NCBI RefSeq assembly: GCF_918797505.1
Contig: NC_092796.1
Coordinates: forward strand, 930,001 to 994,000
Source: Bemisia tabaci
Taxonomy: Eukaryota > Arthropoda > Insecta > Hemiptera > Aleyrodidae
DNA: 64,000 bases
Reading direction: 5' to 3'
Shown piece by piece: positions 48,176-59,993 of the stretch (its first letter is position 1; every line of letters begins with the position of its first letter). Both the position numbers and the translations under genes were made by a program. The notes beneath the pieces are model-generated. The model worked only from the letters and a program-made list of their open reading frames with translations. It was not told where the DNA came from and ran no database searches.

Positions 48176-50529
48176 GATAAAGGGTCTGAAACAAAAGATT
48201 CTCCCAAAATTTGCTGAAATACACAAAATAGGAGACGAATGCTGCTGGTGCAGCCCGGGATTTTCCAAAGAAACCTAAAATTTCCTTAGGGAAGGTCCAA
48301 TTAGTGATAGAATGTACAGTAAAAAATGGATTTGGAAAAATTGTGCAAAGATATACAAAAAAAATATTCTCACGTTCTTTTCAAGAATTTCCGCAATGCT
48401 AAAAATTAACTTTCATTCGCGGAATTTTTGAGTCAAGATATTCCATTCCAGACTCCACTTGAACTAAAAAAATGATTTTAAGATACTAAAATGGAGAAAT
48501 GTCCACTTTGACTGATGAAACTGTAGAGTTACAGAAACCCAGACCATCTTTGACGCCACCTTGAGAACTCCTCTACAAATAACGCACCACCACGCACTAT
48601 ATCATGAAGTCTATAAGGAAATGGGAGCGTTATGAACGCCTGTAATGTCGTTACATCATTTCGTAGAGCATTGTCTCGTTTGCGAGTTCATTTTCCTCTC
48701 ATTTCACGCACCAATATAAAATTGTAACATCCGTGTGTGCACGGTTCATCCATTTCTCAAATAGCAGAATCCCATTTTCACCTCCTTTGAAAAGTCTAAA
48801 TTTTTGAAGTGCGTAACCGACGAGAAGAAAAACCTCAATTTGGTGGTACCAGAGAGACTCCCCGAATCATGGCCGGGTATATTTCAGCGAATTATTAAGT
48901 GCGCCGGGAGCTGGAAAAAGGCATTATCAAGACTTGAAAACTGTGAACGGGACGAAATCTAAAAGGCTCTCGCTGTTAGCTGAGCAATGAGCATTAAGAT
49001 GCTCCGATCGGCGATTAAATGAGGTATCACGAGGCAAACTGAAATCGGAAAGCTTGAATTAGCTGAAATCCATTTGTTTTTGCTCGAAATTATCATCATC
49101 GTTGCCGCGTCGAGTTTTATTTCCTGCGGTATTTACGGGACTGAATCTCTCGGACTGGTCTTACGCCAATTCATAAACTCAGAAATTTCGTCTGACATGG
49201 CCTGGACATTATTTAAATGTTCTCTTGTTTATGCAAATTTAGATTATTTTGCTAAATGACAAAATAATACTTTAAATTTGAAAATTTCGAATCAATGAAA
49301 AGCTGTTGACATTGACATTTTGAAACGAGGCCCTTCATTCATTGGACGGTTGCATGTTGAAAAATTGAAGGCTCTTTTGAAATTGACTTAAAACTTTGTG
49401 AAGGTCCGGAATCGGAAACTCTACGTGGGTTCCAACAAAATACCAGGATTGACTATTAGTCCATGACGATTACATTCTGAGATTTTTACGAAAACACCTG
49501 AAATATTTTAGTCTATAATGATAAGCTCATATGGGAAGAACAGAAAGTAGTAATTGCGAGTCAAATTCGGACTTTGGCGGTTATTTTACACGTTATTTCC
49601 ACATGGTGCATCACTGAGTACAACGTCGATTGTCAAATCAAATCAAATTAAAGTTCCCTAATGTTGACTGATTAATTCCGGGATGAGTAAAATAATTTTT
49701 ACAAACTAGGTCAGAGTTGTTAAAACAATTCCTCCACTCTTTGGTAATCAGTCATCACTAGGCGAATAGAGCAATTTTTACCTCATCGGAAAGAAAGAAG
49801 TGTGGCAAAATATATTGTATTTGCTGACTTGAATGGGGGCCTAAAGCACGGAAACCAGTCAGAAACGGATGCCTCAAGTATCAACTAAAAATACACTGTA
49901 AACAGCACTAAAGGCATTTCTGAACTGGCAACATTAATTTACGAGTCGAGGATTGGCTCCTTGCTTATCTTAACTACAATGAGGCACGGTTGCCAAATGA
50001 GCACTTGGCCTCAAACGCGACGTACGAAAAAGATGGGATCTCCTTTGACAGTGTGGCAAGGTGGCGAGCGAGGGGTAAGAAGAAAGCCTCGCCGAGACTC
50101 AATTTGAATTAAGTCGACTCGCCGCGCTTGCCCGCGTCATAAGTTTTTGTAAATGACTACTCGCAAATGCCCCCAGAAATTATTGGCTCCCCCGGAAGCG
50201 GGAGCGGGGAGCGGGGACTGGCGTTCGCCTGGCGGAGGGATTATTTTTTACTCGTTCCGCTCGGATGACTCTGCGAGTGCAAACCGATTCGCATTAACGT
50301 GAAATATGACGATTCCCTTTTCCTCGTCGGCGGGGCCGGGGACGCTCCCATTCTCTCGGCCTTAATATGGTGCGCTAATGATTCCTTTCCAGCTTACTTC
50401 CACTCTCAATGGCCTCCCTGTATTGGAAAAATAAGAAAAAAAGCTCTACCTATTTTTTCGGGAGTAAAATTCGTATCCCATGCAAAGGCAAATATTTTTC
50501 CAGACCCCACACGATCTCAACTTTACTTC

Positions 50530-50939
50530 CAGCTGATTTTGGTGCTAGCCATAAGAGTACACCAAAAAGAAAAGGATAGTGACTTAACATTCTGGATGTA
50601 AATGGGTGTGCGAAAACTCACGAAACGCTGAGTTACGCCACAGCAGTTACCTTTGCATCTTGGCATTGCCATAGTAACAGCTGTGGCGGTTAACTCAGCT
50701 ATTTGTGAGTTGTCGCACACTTTTTTACACCCAGAATATTAAGTCAGCATCCTTTTCTTTGGGGTAGTCGCACTAGCTAGAAGTGTAAAGCCACCAACCA
50801 GCGCTACAGTTAATCCAACCACACTTATGCTGACTGTGAGGGCACCAGCTAGAGGTATGTTTGACCCAACCACACTTTCAGCTGACTGGACCATACTACT
50901 TGTGCAACTACTCTAATATCTGGCGCCAAAATCAGCTAG
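50530..50939. mobile_element. ~410-bp hairpin MITE with an inner perfect-stem hairpin
   Basis: Outer ends CCAGCTGATTTTGGTGCTAG and, in complement, CCTAGCTGATTTTGGCGCCA. An inner pair is AAAAGGATAGTGACTTAACA-TTCTGG (50572-) and CCAGAATATTAAGTCAGCAT-CCTTTT (to about 50756). The right half has two extra CCAACCACACTT blocks. No coding capacity. Confidence 0.6.
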
Positions 50940-51765
50940 GAGTATAGTTGGGATTGTGATAGTTTTTTCCGTGTAGTGCAGGCCTCTGAAATGGACTCTC
51001 TCTGTTCAAATGTGTCTCTGTTTTATATTTTTGGGTGCCTTCCGTTTCAAAACGTTCATGTATCGTTCCTCTGACATCATGATATAAATATTTCATCAAT
51101 TTGGAAATTGTGGATCCCGTGTCCGTTTTATCCAATCCAGTGGACGCTTGGATGTAAGCCCCCCCCCCCCCCTTCAGAAAACATTCAAAGGCTGCGAGAG
51201 CATCGCGAGGATACAGAACACAAGAGCTGCGAACCTCTTATTTACATCGGAGCAAAAAACTCGTGTCCGCTTCGCCCCGATGAGAAATATTCCAGGTGGA
51301 ATCTACTCGGCTGCACTCGCATCAATTTCATCAAAAATTGTAAAAGCGCAGTGAAATCATGCAGTTCGAATGGAGTATTTTTCCGGCGTTTCGTCCGAGC
51401 ACGTTTCGGTCTCTCACATCATCGGAGGGAGCCGAAAGCACCTCCGACTCGGGAGGGCATCTGCCCGTCGACCGACTAACACAGCTTCCGAGCGGTGTTG
51501 CCGGACTGCCACGGAGAAAAGCTCAGCCACTTGGAAAAAAACGGTTAGCGTCGGAGGCACAAGACAGATAGGTCAATTCGACCACATTTTACGATTTGGG
51601 CCTACAATTCCTGTCTCAGTTGAGGAACGACGTAAAAGTGGTTAGTTTCCCTGTGCACGTGTTTTCACGGATGAGCCAGAAATCGTAAAGTGCCTGATGG
51701 GCCAGTTAAGCTGGTCACAGAATCGTGTTTTGATGCCTGATTCTTGCAGATTAGTTAAAAATAAT

Positions 51766-52721
51766 CCCTGGTAAAAATTGGCGATGAGAGCTGCGTTTCA
51801 AAATACCATAGGAATTCTTATAGCCGGCTAAAGAAGGCTACAGAAAATCATATAGCTGGCTGTAGAATGCGGAGAAAATCATACGGCCGGGCTATACGAA
51901 GCGATAAAAAACTATGCAGCCGGGCTATAGTTCCTATAGCCGGGCTTTACACTTTATCGCCTGACTGTTGCTTTTTCGCCATCGATTATAAGAGGCTATA
52001 AGAAATTGTGTAGAAATTCGTGTGCTTTGGAAATCATTAAGTTTGAGACGGAACCACCTTAATATTTACAAAACACACGTTATATTTTCCTTTAATACAT
52101 ATTTTTTTTCATCAATTAAAACGAGAATAATCCATACAGGATGTGCAAACATTTCAAAATCATAAGTTGAATAACGCTGACTCCGCCAGATTAAATATTA
52201 GAGCCTAACACAAAGCGGAGCGGCGACGCACTGGCGCCTACAAACCTAACAGGGATACCTCACGCATTGCGCAACGCGTGAAGTATCCCTGTCAGGTTTG
52301 TAGGCGCCAATGCGCGTTTCGCGCTGGCTGCCGGCCTGCCGCACCGCAGCGTGCCACGGCGCTTGAAGCAACTATTTCACACCAGAGGTATTGCACAGTA
52401 TCATACGAAACTGAAGGCGCTCTAATATATTAGGAATGGCAGGCATCCATCAAAAGTACGGAGCTTTCCTCGCAAAGTAAATCAAGATACTACGGCCCGA
52501 AAAGAGAGCAGTGGTCCAAAAACTCACTAAGTCCTGGCATCCGTAATTAGTGACGTTTAGCATACACTTTATCGCCTGGCTGTGAGTTGCTTAATCGCCG
52601 TCGGCTATAAAAGGCTATAAGAAATCGAGTAGCCGGCTGTAGAAGCTATTGGAAATCTTACGGTCGGCCGTAGGTCTATGGTATTTTGGAACACAGATTC
52701 TACTGCCAATTTTTACCAGGG
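51766..52721. mobile_element. TIR element CCCTGGTAAAAATTGGC (956 bp), nested
   Basis: Starts CCCTGGTAAAAATTGGC and ends GCCAATTTTTACCAGGG; AT lies on both sides. The next inner block (CAAAATACCATAGG) is also mirrored. The interior is built of repeated CTATAGCCGGCTATA-like motifs (51835-51955) and a further palindrome at about 52193-52434. No transposase frame is visible. Confidence 0.7.
52193..52434. mobile_element. GC-rich palindrome nested inside the 956-bp element
   Basis: AATATTAGAGCCTAA at the left and GCTCTAATATATTAG at the right frame a GC-rich core. GGCGCCTACAAACCTAACAG then GGATACCTCACGC faces GCGTGAAGTATCCCTGTCAG then GTTTGTAGGCGCC. Related to 58511-58740 by the GCGTGAAGTAT and TGTAGGCGC motifs. 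Confidence 0.55.
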
Positions 52722-53218
52722 ATGAGATCTATCCAAACAGCAACTAACTCTCTACGTTCATTATTAACCGAGATATCGATCTTTAAAAAAGTCGGTCCAT
52801 GACGTCATCCACTGCGGTAGTGACACCCTTGGTTTCCTCTACTTTGCTATCATCCAAGTTTCACATTGAGTAACTCAAGCAAATGTGTGTCACCCTGATT
52901 GATGAAAGCAATGTGGACGAAATTGAGGGTGTCACTACCGCGGTGGAGGACGTCATAGACTGAATTTTTTAAAACGCGATAGCTCGGTTAATATCAAATG
53001 TAGAAAGCTCCGATTTAGACGGATTCCACTATTTTCAGCTAATGTACAAGAATCAAGCATAAAAAAACACGACTCTGTATCTAGGTATCTAGATAAGCCC
53101 CCTTACGGCGCGAGTCGACCTCTGGGAGTTGGGCCGCGTAGCGGCTAGGGGGACACAGCTCCACACGTAGCAACTAACCCGGTTGCGATGGGGTGAGGGG
53201 GGTTTACTATTGCTACCA

Positions 53219-53490
53219 GCCGGCTGATTGTTGAAATCTGTGGACAAAGCCATAGACAGAGAAGACATAGGGAGTATGAAGCGATGTTATTGGTTGAAAT
53301 GAGTGATTCCTATAGACCACGAGAGAAAATGATGGACAAACTATAGGGTCTCTCGGGGGCTGCCGTTAGTTAGTCTATTACCTACCTCCTTTGTCAATTG
53401 CAACCACCCGCTCCACCAATGGGATCCCTCCATATCCCTTTTGTCCTCTTTGTCTATGGCTTTGTCTGCCAGTTTCAACAATCAGCCGGC
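53219..53490. mobile_element. Complete GCCGGCTGATTGTTGAAA MITE (272 bp)
   Basis: Starts GCCGGCTGATTGTTGAAA and ends with its exact complement TTTCAACAATCAGCCGGC; the inverted repeats extend about 75 bases inward. This is the cleanest copy of the family and can serve as the reference for the copies near 2.3-2.75 kb and at 54.0-54.5 kb. It has no coding capacity. Confidence 0.75.
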
Positions 53491-54016
53491 AGAGGGATAT
53501 TCCAAAAATTACCTTGGAGATCGAAAGTGAAATAGTAATGTGGATGGACTTGGTGTATAGGGGGTGGTTTTTAGGGGATGGTTTGGCGACGGCGGCGGAG
53601 GAGCTCGGGCGAGGACGGCGGGAAAAGGTCGGTCGACTGAGCAGCGCACATCAAAGGGCAAGTTTTGGGCTCGCGAGTTGCGATCAACAAAGGCGGGGCA
53701 CGGGTCATCTCCTCGAAAAACGAGGGAAAAATGTAATAATAAATATTAGGAAAATAAGATAACGCAGGCCCCGCGCCGCCGGTGCAAGCATTGGACCGTA
53801 AGGTGGTTTCCAAATATCAAAGAGCTAAACGCTTTTCCGGGCGTGGGCCGTGGCCGTGGGGGGGGGGGGGGGGATGCTGAAACAAATTCGTGTGCGCGAA
53901 AACTTACTCCGTTATCAGCGTCGCGTTGTAAATGCAGCATCGTGGACTTGGAACCGGCGTTGCCACGAGGTGAGGAAATAACCGTTTGTGCACGGGAAGA
54001 CCTCTTCCCACCCCAC

Positions 54017-54532
54017 CCGACTGATTATTCACATTGATGGACAAAGCGACAGACTAAGAAGACATAGGGAAAAGGGAGCAATCCTATTGGTTGAAATGAG
54101 TGGCTCCTTTTCTACCGTGCTAAAGAAGAACGCCGTATAAGCCATCAGGCGTTGCCAAATTTCCTCTGATTAATCACGAATTCTCTCGTAAATATCTTTC
54201 TTTAAATTTTTCAGATAATTTTGTTCGCAATTTCTCATAAAGTTCCTAAAAATTTAAAGGAAAAATATTCGTAGCTTTCCTCAAAAATAAACATTTTATC
54301 AAAGGAAATTTGGCAACTCCTGAATGTTCTTACGGCGGTTTTCCTTAGCATGGCAGTATAGACTACGGGAGAAAATGATGGACTTATGGCCAATTTCGTG
54401 AGTCACCGTAATTTAGCCCATTACCGATCTCCTTTGTCCAATGCGACCACCCGCTTACACCAATAGGATCCCTCCATATCCCTTTTGTCTTCATTGTCTA
54501 GGGCTTTTTCTATAAATTTCAACAATCGGCCT
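54017..54532. mobile_element. GCCGGCTGATTGTTGAAA-family MITE split by a later insertion
   Basis: The left part 54017-54114 (CCGACTGATT, GGACAAAGCGACAGACTAAG, GGTTGAAATGAGTGGCTCCT) and the right part 54359-54532 (GACTACGGGAGAAAATGATG to ACAATCGGCC) align to the element at 53219-53490 with no gap when 54115-54358 is removed. This shows the order of insertion. Confidence 0.7.
54115..54356. mobile_element. Nested TA-flanked MITE (Tc1/mariner-like), TIR with AACGCCGTA
   Basis: 242 bp flanked by TA on both sides (54113-54114 and 54357-54358). Inverted ends are CCGTGCTAAAGAAGAACGCC and, in complement, CTGCCATGCTAAGGAAAACC. Excision in silico restores the continuous host MITE. Same family as 8856-9113. 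A TA duplication fits Tc1/mariner, but no transposase is present. Confidence 0.7.
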
Positions 54533-57500
54533 CCAGTTAGGAAAACAATAATTCAGAAATGCGGTATAATCTCGATTATTCAAAAATATGTCGTGTGGGG
54601 GATGTTGGAGCGGAAACATGTCAGATAATTAAAACCACCACCAAAAAAAAATAAAATAAAAAATAATAATAATAATAAATAACTAATAAAATGCGATTTA
54701 AAGCTTCGTTTGTGATCAGAAAGCACAAACTTGGACACTTTTCTATGGCATTTGTAAAACATAGCCATTTAATTTGCAAAACAGCAATCTCTCAGATATT
54801 CAATTTTTACCGCCCCACACAAAAAAGCACCGAGTTTAAGTCTTGTCGAATAACAGAGCTATTGGAAAAATCGACAGTCGACTGTATAAGGACGATATTC
54901 ACCCAAAGCTCTCAGATTTGGCATTACTTACGCTTTTGCTATCTTAAATTAAAAATGAATTGTTATCAATCTCAATATTGACACAATATTGTTTCAATTT
55001 TGAGTAAGCGCTGTGATGATAGCATTACTTCATTATAATATCAACCGATATTTTATTGATTGCTTGTTTCAAAATGCGTAAAAAATGAAAGATAAAAAGG
55101 TGGGAAAAGGGGAGTTAGGACAGTATTGCCCTCAAATTTACTCGACGCGATGCAGTTTTCCGCCTAGTGTGTTGTTTTTTATCAAAAAATTAAGTAGGTC
55201 ACTCTAAAATAGCTTTCAGCTTGCGTAAGTATAATTTTAAATTGACTTTGAAAATCAGAGCGAAACACAGAAGCACAACATTGTAAACCCTGATAAAGTA
55301 CGGAGCCACGTTTTTCTAACACACATACATACATAGTTTATATGTATACGAATTATGTAAACTTCGTAAATAGGTCATTTAAAATCGAAAAAGTCAAAAA
55401 TCCGTGATTGGTGACCGTGGAAAGATTTTTGTAAGCTCTCTTATAGCGGAACTGTGTAGTATACGCATAGCCTTAGAGTTATTCGATAAGAAAACGCTGG
55501 GATATGCGGCATGGAGATATACAATTCTCAAGGGATAGGGTTGTCCGTCTCAATTTCTTGACGCTCTGCGCTTTCTGCCTTAAAAAGACTGTTAGATTAG
55601 CGTTTTTCTCTCGGCAACATTTGATTCGCAGCCGACAAATGGAGAGAATAAAATAAGACAGAGGAATCGCGGGGGTCTCCTCACTGCGGCGGCAAGAAAA
55701 CTCCGCATCATCACAAACCAAAGCGCGGCGAGGAACCGACGGAAAACGAGAGTGAGTGATGAAATCAGCGTCTGTCATCATCAAGGAAACCGCGAAATCA
55801 CTGATGTTAACGCCTCACTACCCAGGAGCCGCCACCCGCCGCGCGCGCGGCCTGCGAACGTTGCATAACCTCGGCGCGGAAGGCGAAAGTTGCAACGCTT
55901 GCTGAGTTTGTTCGCGGGAGCCGGCTCCGCGCGATAAAACAAATAACTCCTCGTCAAAAGACAATCTGGATATTATTCACCAGTCAATAAAATGCGCTCA
56001 CCGTTCCACGCTTGTTCTCCTTTTATTTTTTCCCCTCCCACCTCGGTTGCATTTCCATCCGTTTATCTTTTCTCTGTCCTGTTACCGCCATTCACAATTA
56101 TGTTCAGTTCATCGCGCCATATCTTTCTCTCCTTTTCGGAAGATGGGTCTTTCAAAGAATTATAGCGGAGGGCTGTGAAGTGCGCCTCGGCTTCAACCGA
56201 ACGATTTTAATGAGCAATTTCACCGCGTTTAGCAGAAAGGAACCAAGCCACATCCGCCATTGCCAAATTCCATCGGGCAATTTAATATTTCACATAAAAA
56301 CGGCTGTGTGGACTTTTGTGCGAATTTCTGTGAATTTCCTGCATAGTACGAGGCAAATTCCTCAAAAATTCCAAAGGAATCCGCAGAAACAATCTCTTGC
56401 AAAAAAGTGAATTGCCCACTTAAATTCGGCAACAACTGATGTGGCTTGGTTCCTTCCTGTTTAATGCGGTCCAATTACGACTTGAAACATACAGCGACGC
56501 GAACTTTATGGTTCCCCGATGAGACGAAGTTCAGTTTTTTAAAGGCTTATACTTCATAATGATCGAGTGGTATGTTTCGAATTGATGAGTGTTTTCCGCT
56601 CAATGCTACAAGAATCCTGTAAAAGTGCGCAAGCTCCGAATATGACACGAATTCTGTTTTTTAAACCAATTTTAACGACCTGTAAAAGCTTCATTTCACT
56701 CTGAACGCATTTGCAACATTTTGATCCTCGTACTCCTTTGCAGTGATCGATGGCCTCGTCAATGTGATACCGACCCACTGCAAAATTTACGGGGTGTGCT
56801 TGGAAAACAAAGAGGGGGAAAAAGTTGGCAAGTATAATTCTTTTTTTCGGCTGTAATTGGATGAATGAAACGCAGAGGCCTGAATATCCAAATCGGATTT
56901 TGAGGGGGACAGTTTTTCGGTGCCGACAGATGGATTATTCCATCGATGACTTCAACCTCACAGTCCCTCCTTATATGATGCGAGATATCCCTGACGAAGT
57001 TTTTCAGATTTGTGTGAACCTGCATAAGCCCTATCGATTGAAAACACTAACAGTTGAAAACTCTGATAAAATGAAGTGGGATGCATTAGCTTTGATATTT
57101 TAATTCGGCTCTAGTTTAAAGGAGCCGATTCTCTGGTAGATTTCTCAAATTTGATGATCGTTTAAATGTGTATATTTGTCCGCTCAAACGTCTTTCGGCG
57201 CTTCTCGTTTCTCTTGGGGTTTGTAAAAACTCGGCTGCATCCATTCTTAACATTCATTACTTCTATGGTGAATAATGTTTGCTCACTTCATCGGTTGACA
57301 ACTTTGGTCTCTCTCTTTTCAAACGAGGACAAGCAAAATTAAGAGCAGTCCATGACACATACATTAATAATAAAAACCAATATAAAACGCGGAAAACACG
57401 GCTAAGAGGATTTAAAACCTTTAATGCCTTTTTTAACCCCCTAGTAGCAAGATTCACTTTCGCCTTCCTAACGAACGTATAAGAGATTAATAACGGTTAT

Positions 57501-58510
57501 ATAAGCTCCATTTTAACTAAAGCTTATATATTGTGCATATAAGTTTTATATAAAATGCTCAAGAAAATAAATAATCATATTTTCAGAAGATAACGTTTAT
57601 ATAATAGTTATATAATGGCGGAAGGGTTTTTATAAATTTTCTTTATACGCACAAATTAAAACAATTATACAAAAAACGTATAAAGATTATATAACGCTAC
57701 AACCAATCTGAGGTGATCACGAACATATAACCTTTATATAAAAACAGCATAAACCTTAGCTAACGCATTATACAAAAATCTTGTGCATTAAGAGGTGTGA
57801 CCTTTATATAAATAACGTTTACAGGTTATATAACGCATTAACAGACCTAAAGCCCTGTGAAACGTAAAACTTTTATATAAAAGCCGTATAAAGGTTATAT
57901 GAGTTATTACACAAAAATTTGACGCATTGAGAGTTTTCGTAAGAGTATGACCTTTATATGAATAACGTATAACGATTATATAACGCATCAACAAACCTAA
58001 AGCCATGTGTACCGTAAAACCTTTATATAAAAACCGTACAAAGGTTATATAAGTCATTACACAAAAATTTGGCGCATTGAGAGTTTACGTAAAGGTGTGG
58101 CCTTTGTATGAACAACGTATACAGATTATATAACGCATTAAAAGACCTAAAGCCCTGTGAAACGTAAAACTTTTATATAAAAGCCGTATAAAGGTTATAT
58201 GAGTCATTACACAAAAATTTGACGCATTGAGAGTTTTCGTAAGAGTATGACCTTTATATGAATAACGTATAACGATTATATAACGCATCAACAAACCTAA
58301 AGCCATGTGTACCGTAAAACCTTCATATAAAAACCGTACAAAGGTTATATAAGTCATTACACAAAAATTTGGCGCATTGAGAGTTTACGTAAAGGTGTGG
58401 CCTTTGTATGAACAACGTATACAGATTATATAACGCATTAAAAGACCTAAAGCCCTGTGAAACGTAAAACTTTTATATAAAAGCCGCATAAAGGTTATAT
58501 AACCCATTAC

Positions 58511-58740
58511 AGGGCCGGATTTACCTACTTGCCGCCCATGGGCCGCCGCCGCGCCGCGCCGACCGTAGTGTGTTTGACGCAAAGCGTGAAGTATTTCTAC
58601 AGTCTTGTAGGCGCTAAGCGTTCCACGCAGACCGCCGCTGAACTTTTTTAAATGTAGATTTTGCCGCCCCCTAAATTTGCCACCATGGGCCGCGGCCCAC
58701 GTGGCCACCCCCTTAATGCCCCCCCCCCCCCCCTGACGCA
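58511..58740. mobile_element. GC-rich insertion in the satellite array
   Basis: Begins AGGGCCGGATTTACCTACTT and ends in a C-run before CTGACG. It is very GC-rich within an AT-rich array, with CATGGGCCGC motifs near both ends. CATTAC lies at both junctions but also occurs in the array itself, so it does not prove a target duplication. It shares the theme GCGTGAAGTAT...TTGTAGGCGC with the inverted repeat at about 52232-52316, suggesting one family. Confidence 0.6.
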
Positions 58741-58791
58741 TTACACACAAATTTGGCGCATTGAGAGTTTTCGTAAAGGTGTGACCTTTAT

Positions 58792-59993
58792 CCCCTGCTA
58801 ACTTTTGAACGAATTGAGCTAGGGTAATGAAACTTTGGGAATGTTCCTATCTCATAGGGGACCATCTTTCGGGGGGGGGGGGGGGTCAAAATTTTGGTCC
58901 CCCATCAGGGGGGCGCGGGGGGCCCCCAACTTTTTTTTTTTCAAATGGCAAATAACCCCTATCTTGTGATACCTCATTCGAAAGAGCATAAAAAACTAAG
59001 AATTTTGGCGCAAACCGCAGATCAATATCTTAATTTTTGACCGAGTTATGATAGGTCAAAGGTCAAATTTGACCTATTTTCAAAAAATCATAACTCCGGT
59101 TCAAATTATCATAGAGAAAAAAATAAAACGGGAAAATTTACCAAATTGTGTCCACTTTTAAGTAAAAATTGCAGAAATCACTTCGCTGTAATTTTAAGGG
59201 GGGGGGGGCTCGGACCCCCAAATACGTCAATTCAAAGGTCATTCAATTTTCCCGCGAAAAAAGGCAATTTCCCCTAGATTTGCCTCCACATTATCTCAGT
59301 AAGGTCAAAATTAGTTCAACATTACGTTGGCAAGTCCCCAAATTTCGGGAAAAGTTAAAAAAAAACGAAATTTAAGGTGATTAAATTTGACCGTTTAAAT
59401 TTCGTTTTTTTTTAACTTTTCCCGAAATTTGGGGACTTGCCAACGTAATGTTGAACTAATTTTGACCTTACTGAGATAATGTGGAGGCAAATCTAGGGGA
59501 AATTGCCTTTTTTCGCGGGAAAATTGACTGACCTTTGAATTGACGTATTTGGGGGTCCGAGCCCCCCCCCCCCTTAAAATTACAGCGAAGTGATTTCTGC
59601 AATTTTTACTTAAAAGTGGACACAATTTGGTAAATTTTCCCGTTTTATTTTTTTCTCTATGATAATTTGAACCGGAGTTATGATTTTTTGAAAATAGGTC
59701 AAATTTGACCTTTGACCTATCATAACTCGGTCAAAAATTAAGATATTGATCTGCGGTTTGCGCCAAAATTCTTAGTTTTTTATGCTCTTTCGATGGAGGT
59801 ATCACAAGATAGGGGATGCCATTTGAAAAAAAAAAGTTGGGGGCCCCCCGCGCCCCCCTGATGGGAAACCAAAATTTTGACCCCCCCAAAAGATGGTCCC
59901 CTTTGAGATAGGAACATTCCCAAAGTTTCATTACCCTAGCTCAATTCGTTCAAAAGTTAGCAGGGGTGGGACGGACTTTTGGTACACCCTGTA
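58792..59993. mobile_element. Foldback element inside the satellite array (arms ~575 bp, 19-bp loop)
   Basis: The left arm 58792-59375 is the reverse complement of 59395-59966, with a 19-base centre. Arms are nearly identical and differ mainly in poly(G)/poly(C) length. Only the right side carries the extra end GACGGACTTTTGGTACACCC at 59970-59989, so the left end seems truncated. It interrupts the 150-bp repeats, which resume at about 59994. Confidence 0.85.

Larger units (their letters stand above)
51700..53085. mobile_element. Hairpin MITE of the 14924 family, split by a 956-bp insertion
   Basis: GGTCACAGAATCGTGTTTTG...TTGCAGATTAGTTAAAAATAAT, the insertion at 51766-52721, then GAGATCTATCCAAACAGCAA and the paired arms with GTGTCACTACCGCGGTGGAG. 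Comparison with 14924-15300 shows the insertion point inside the left arm. Confidence 0.65.

Noticed and set aside
53900..53960. Minus-strand stretch STMLHLQRDADNG followed by GTAAGT, considered as an Ig exon
   Set aside because: The E-strand-like string lacks the D-x-G-x-Y-x-C pattern, there is no good acceptor, and it abuts GC-rich repeat-like sequence.
56825..57103. 92-codon plus-strand frame (RQMDYSIDDFNLTVPPYMM...)
   Set aside because: It reads like protein locally, but I recognise no family, the other strand is open too, and no splice or promoter context supports it.
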